Shown here: positions 60,770-64,000 of the stretch, piece by piece
Layout: every line of letters begins with the position of its first letter
Position numbering within the stretch: the stretch's first letter is position 1
Assembly (NCBI GenBank): GCA_944472135.2
Contig: OX235265.1
Coordinates: 88,754,984-88,818,983, forward strand
Direction of reading: 5' to 3'
Source: Trichobilharzia regenti
Lineage: Eukaryota; Platyhelminthes; Trematoda; Strigeidida; Schistosomatidae
DNA length: 64,000 nt
Program-made: the position numbers and the translations under genes
The notes under the pieces: generated by a model
Told to the model about the DNA's origin: nothing
What the model saw: the letters and a program-made list of their open reading frames with translations, nothing else
Database searches by the model: none

Positions 60770-61215
60770 TGTAGTCGGTTCTTCTACACGGGTCAGAAAC
60801 CTGGCTTATCATGAAAAGAATTTCCAGCAGGTAGCTTCAGACTTTCATCAACAGCTGGCTCCATACTGAAGAACAAGTGGCCAGAAAGAATGAGCAACAA
60901 AAATCTATGGGAACAAACCAACCAAGAGTCGATTGCTCAACAAATATGTAGGAGGAAATGGAGATCAATCGGGCATACATTGAGCAGGCAGCCGAATGGC
61001 ATCGCACGCCAGGCTGTCGATTGGAATCCGAGTGGGAAGCAACGAGTGGGTCGTCATAGGGTGGCACGGAGGATATCGTGTGAGGAAGAGATGATAGAGT
61101 TTGATCAATCGTGGGTCTAGATGAAGAGGGCGCCAGAAAACACAACAAAGATGAGGTGTGTTGTTGAAGCCATATGTTCCACTCGGAACGCAAGGGAATA
61201 ATAATAATACTGATA
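60770..61215 (+). pseudogene. RTE-like LINE 3' relic C
   Basis: Same family as relics A and B. The open piece 60890-61120 has QICRRKWRSIGHTLSRQPNG and VDWNPSGKQRVGRHR. It ends in an AATAATAATA tail near 61200. Confidence 0.75.
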
Positions 61216-61510
61216 ATGTAATCCTTATACCGATCATCTCTTTTCATATATGACTAATCTGCCTATCCACTTTCATTTTAGAAATGCCACTTAACTTTTT
61301 TTCTTGTATAACTTGGTGTGAATTAAGAATAATACTCATCTGAAGTAGGTAATTCGGAGTAGTCAGTTTGTGGTAAAATTAATGAAAACTGTACAGTTGC
61401 TGAAAAACGAACCATCGTAACTCTTAATTCCTGATTAGAATGCAGTACATGGACCTGAAATTCAGTGGAGACTTGGTGGAAGATATTCCAAAGAGAATAA
61501 TCTCTATATA

Positions 61511-62330
61511 TGTCCAAACCAAGTTCACTTTTAACGGTTTGAAAAAATTTGGGCATTGGGTACATGATATTCATTATAATAAACGTTTTTTTATATTTCC
61601 CAGTGAATGAATGAAAACAAAACGATGTTGTTGTTTTTACTGACGTTTCGCTATTTAATTCTACTAATAGCTTTATCAAAGTAGTGGTATTATTAAACCA
61701 GAATTTACAAATACCACTCAGCTTATATGTTACAACTGTCCATATAAAAGACCAAATCTCTAAAGATTCTCTGTCTAATTGTGTCTGAAATGAAATGCTT
61801 GGAATGTGATGCTATATACATAGGATAAACATTTCGAGAAATCAAAATTAGGAGAAATGAACACCGTAGAGCCGCATCTGTTCAACCACCAAGAAATCCA
61901 GTTGAACTAGTAAAGCTTGAAAAGTCATCAGCCATAGGTCTACGTGCTATAGAATCAGGCCACAAAATTGATTTTGACAATAATGAAGTCATCATCCAGA
62001 AAAAGCATTTCAGAAATCACAAAGATGACAGTTTTAAAATCTAATGTCACAGGGTGGAGGGAGAGATTGATTACAGAAGCTTTGTTTATCGAATCAACTG
62101 CAAATACGTGTAATAGGAATGATTCAACACCTGTCCAGGCAGATATCTGGAAAATCCTACCACCCCTAGGACAAACAGGAGAAGACAAAGAAAACTATAA
62201 AACTCAAGATTCAAAATCGTGTGATTACAATTGATGTGATTATGAACAATAGATTTTGTTCGAAACATCATATAGTAAATACTAATACTGTTTCACTGTG
62301 CGATACATCTAATAAACAAACTGATATGAA
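61511..62330 (+). pseudogene. Penelope-like element relic, second copy
   Basis: Matches 50938-51475 closely (the first ~540 bp). The GIY-YIG piece has the same in-frame stop after YIG. The C-terminal end near 62060-62130 reads WRERLITEALFIES and CNRND, typical of the end of Penelope endonucleases. Here the C terminus is longer than in the intron copy and the right-hand inverted repeat was not seen. Confidence 0.68.
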
Positions 62331-63060
62331 ATTACTTACTACCACAGTGCCCAAGTTTTACACATTTAATAATATGTCAGATGTGTTATAATTGAGTACC
62401 TCGTTAGCACCTCTCTTAGCCTTTGAATGGATTCATCATTCTGTGTCATTTACCAGGTGAACACAAATCTATCAAATGCAGTGTGCTTGCCACTTCTTTG
62501 TATTGTAGAAGCCTTCAGCATTTGTATGGATAAGTTGGAGCTGTGTGTTCAAAAGAAACCAGTCAAACCTGTACATTTAACACGGGTCGAATTCTGCTTG
62601 GCTTCTTAGGTATCGTTTCTTCTATTCCCTTTATTTTTCCTCATTTTCAGTTATAAAAATTGTTATTTTAATTTATTTCTATGCACATCATATTCACACC
62701 TGTGTCTTCGTTGAAAACTATGTTACATACTACACAACTATTTCGTAATCCTATGTAATTCTGTTTATGCACCCCTTGTGATACATATTCATACCTTCAA
62801 ACTTCCATATCATGGGGAAAATTACTATGTTGAATTAAGTAAAAATTGTAACTATGTGAACTTATGTATAAAAGTACTATTGTACAGCTTTAAGGATGAA
62901 ATCACCTCAAAGATACCTTTATGTAGTCTCTTCTTCTTTTCTCTCTAAATCCTAAAAGTCAGTCAAAAGATATAAGCTGTAAGCAAAAGGATACCCCGGT
63001 GAAGCGTTCTGAACTATGGTATCATATATTTATAGTCAGCCTATAGGTTTCTTGGGACAT
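62331..63060. other. Nothing recognised
   Basis: AT-rich; short ORFs only (60 codons at 62427-62609). Confidence 0.35.
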
Positions 63061-64000
63061 GGGAAGATAGGGAGTGGAGTAATAGACGCTGTTGACCACT
63101 CCACTTATTTGGAAAGTTGCATCAGCCCTGATCAACTGATTAGTGACGAAATTCCAGGATGGACACAAAAAGCTAGTTTAGCATTTACCAGCTAACCTCA
63201 TCTTAAGAGTAGACCCAATGTCAGGCTATCCATCAAAGGAATTAAATACAGTACAGCAGCTGGCTATACTGTTCTTTATGAATGAGACATAAGTGTTGAA
63301 AGTGGAAGACCAAAGAGGCTAATTGTCTTAGACCGCAGATGCTTGCGTTTTATCTCCTGTGTTCAGTAGTATAATATGGTAACCAATTTTGAGGTTAGGT
63401 TTAGAGTGTTAGGTAAGGAGGGCAAGTCAGTATCGACGGACAGGCAATGTTAACTGGTAGTGTAGCAGTGGAAAAAAGTTAAGAATGATCAATCCATGAA
63501 GTTTTGACAGCTAGTTTGAGCCACATATGGAGGTGTAGGTTGCCTAATTGGGGACCTCAGGATGCTAAGAACCAATGGCTTGAGACTATTGGTGATAATG
63601 TAACGACAGAAGACAAGGGCCAGGCAACAAGTCGTTTACCGAAAGAATCAATAGATATTTATAGATTTTTATGTACATTGTTTTCAGCGGAGAGAAAACG
63701 TTTTTAGTTTGGTTGTTTTCTTGCTGAAGGTTATTCTGTACTGTTCGTGACCGTTTCTCAGAGAGTTAAGCCATATGTCTGCGAAACCTTTTTGCACAAG
63801 TTAAGTCTGCTGTGACTGGCTGGTGATTTTCTCAAGTTTAAGCTTTGTTATGGTTTTTTACATGACCCCGATTCGGGATGTATCATTAACTTAGATTACT
63901 GTCTACAGTTTTGAGTTGCAGCCAGCTCTCACCACAATACGACTGAAAATTATTCTCAATGGCGCAGATGCATTCACTCTTTGTGACCTCCAATATCCAC
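63061..64000 (+). mobile_element. RTE LINE 3' fragment, interrupted, runs off the window
   Basis: GACGCTGTTGACCACTCCAC, TTTTATCTCCTGTGTTCAG, GGACAGGCAATG and AACCAATGGCTTGAGAC match the RTE C-terminal region (compare 49810-50430 and 52440-52800). The match breaks at about 63600 and resumes near 63950 with AATTATTCTCAATGGCGCAGATGC. Confidence 0.7.
63600..63945. other. ~340-bp insertion within the RTE fragment
   Basis: Separates two RTE parts that are contiguous in other copies. It begins TGTAACGACAG and has CACCACAATACGAC near its end, so a solo LTR is possible, but no convincing target duplication was found. Confidence 0.4.

Overview
The window is almost certainly from a blood fluke (Schistosoma or a close trematode). 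It is AT-rich and intron-bearing, and nearly everything in it is retroelement: an intact CsRn1-clade Ty3/Gypsy element, BEL/Pao-type LTRs with DUF1759-like Gag, a near full-length CR1-type LINE with a PHD-finger ORF1, several truncated RTE-type LINEs, Penelope-like elements and tRNA-derived SINEs. One conserved host gene is recognisable, an N6AMT1/HemK2 methyltransferase with a 42-nt intron 1, which is typical of schistosomes. The species cannot be fixed from sequence alone.

Layout. Positions 1-1424 hold nothing recognisable. Positions 1425-38494 are one head-to-tail array of 12 BEL/Pao LTR + truncated-gag units with a period of exactly 1551 bp. Three later insertions split it: a Gypsy element (3016-9317, TSD GTTG) in the LTR of unit 2; a 3.8-kb gag-only BEL element with apparently identical LTRs (9749-13550, TSD CAATA) in the leader of unit 2; and a CR1 LINE on the minus strand (15526-21026, imperfect TSD) in the gag of unit 3. 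Removing the first two restores unit 2 to exactly 1551 bp. Units 4-12 (21275 onward) are uninterrupted. Unit 12 runs into a longer, decayed internal region and a terminal LTR (38123-38494). Positions 38495-47388 are mostly unrecognised intergenic sequence with a decayed SR1-like LINE, a SINE and a diverged repeat. N6AMT1 occupies 47389-52096, its second intron filled with RTE, Penelope and SINE-like repeats. Positions 52097-64000 are a graveyard of RTE, RTE-like, Penelope and SINE fragments.

How the parts relate. Each array unit carries a BEL LTR with an AATAAA signal, a leader and a 356-codon Gag ORF whose last six codons and stop come from the start of the next LTR. Eleven units keep a Gag ORF (ten of 356 codons, one of 334). 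No unit has protease, reverse transcriptase or integrase, so any mobility would depend on an autonomous relative elsewhere. Unit-specific variants are shared between neighbours, the signature of unequal exchange or gene conversion. One variant switches a CX2CX4HX4C zinc knuckle on or off. The 3' regions of the longer BEL copies contain a repeated RNA hairpin with a compensatory base-pair change. The most unusual object here is therefore a gag-only retrotransposon-derived tandem array, possibly a set of independent Gag transcription units.
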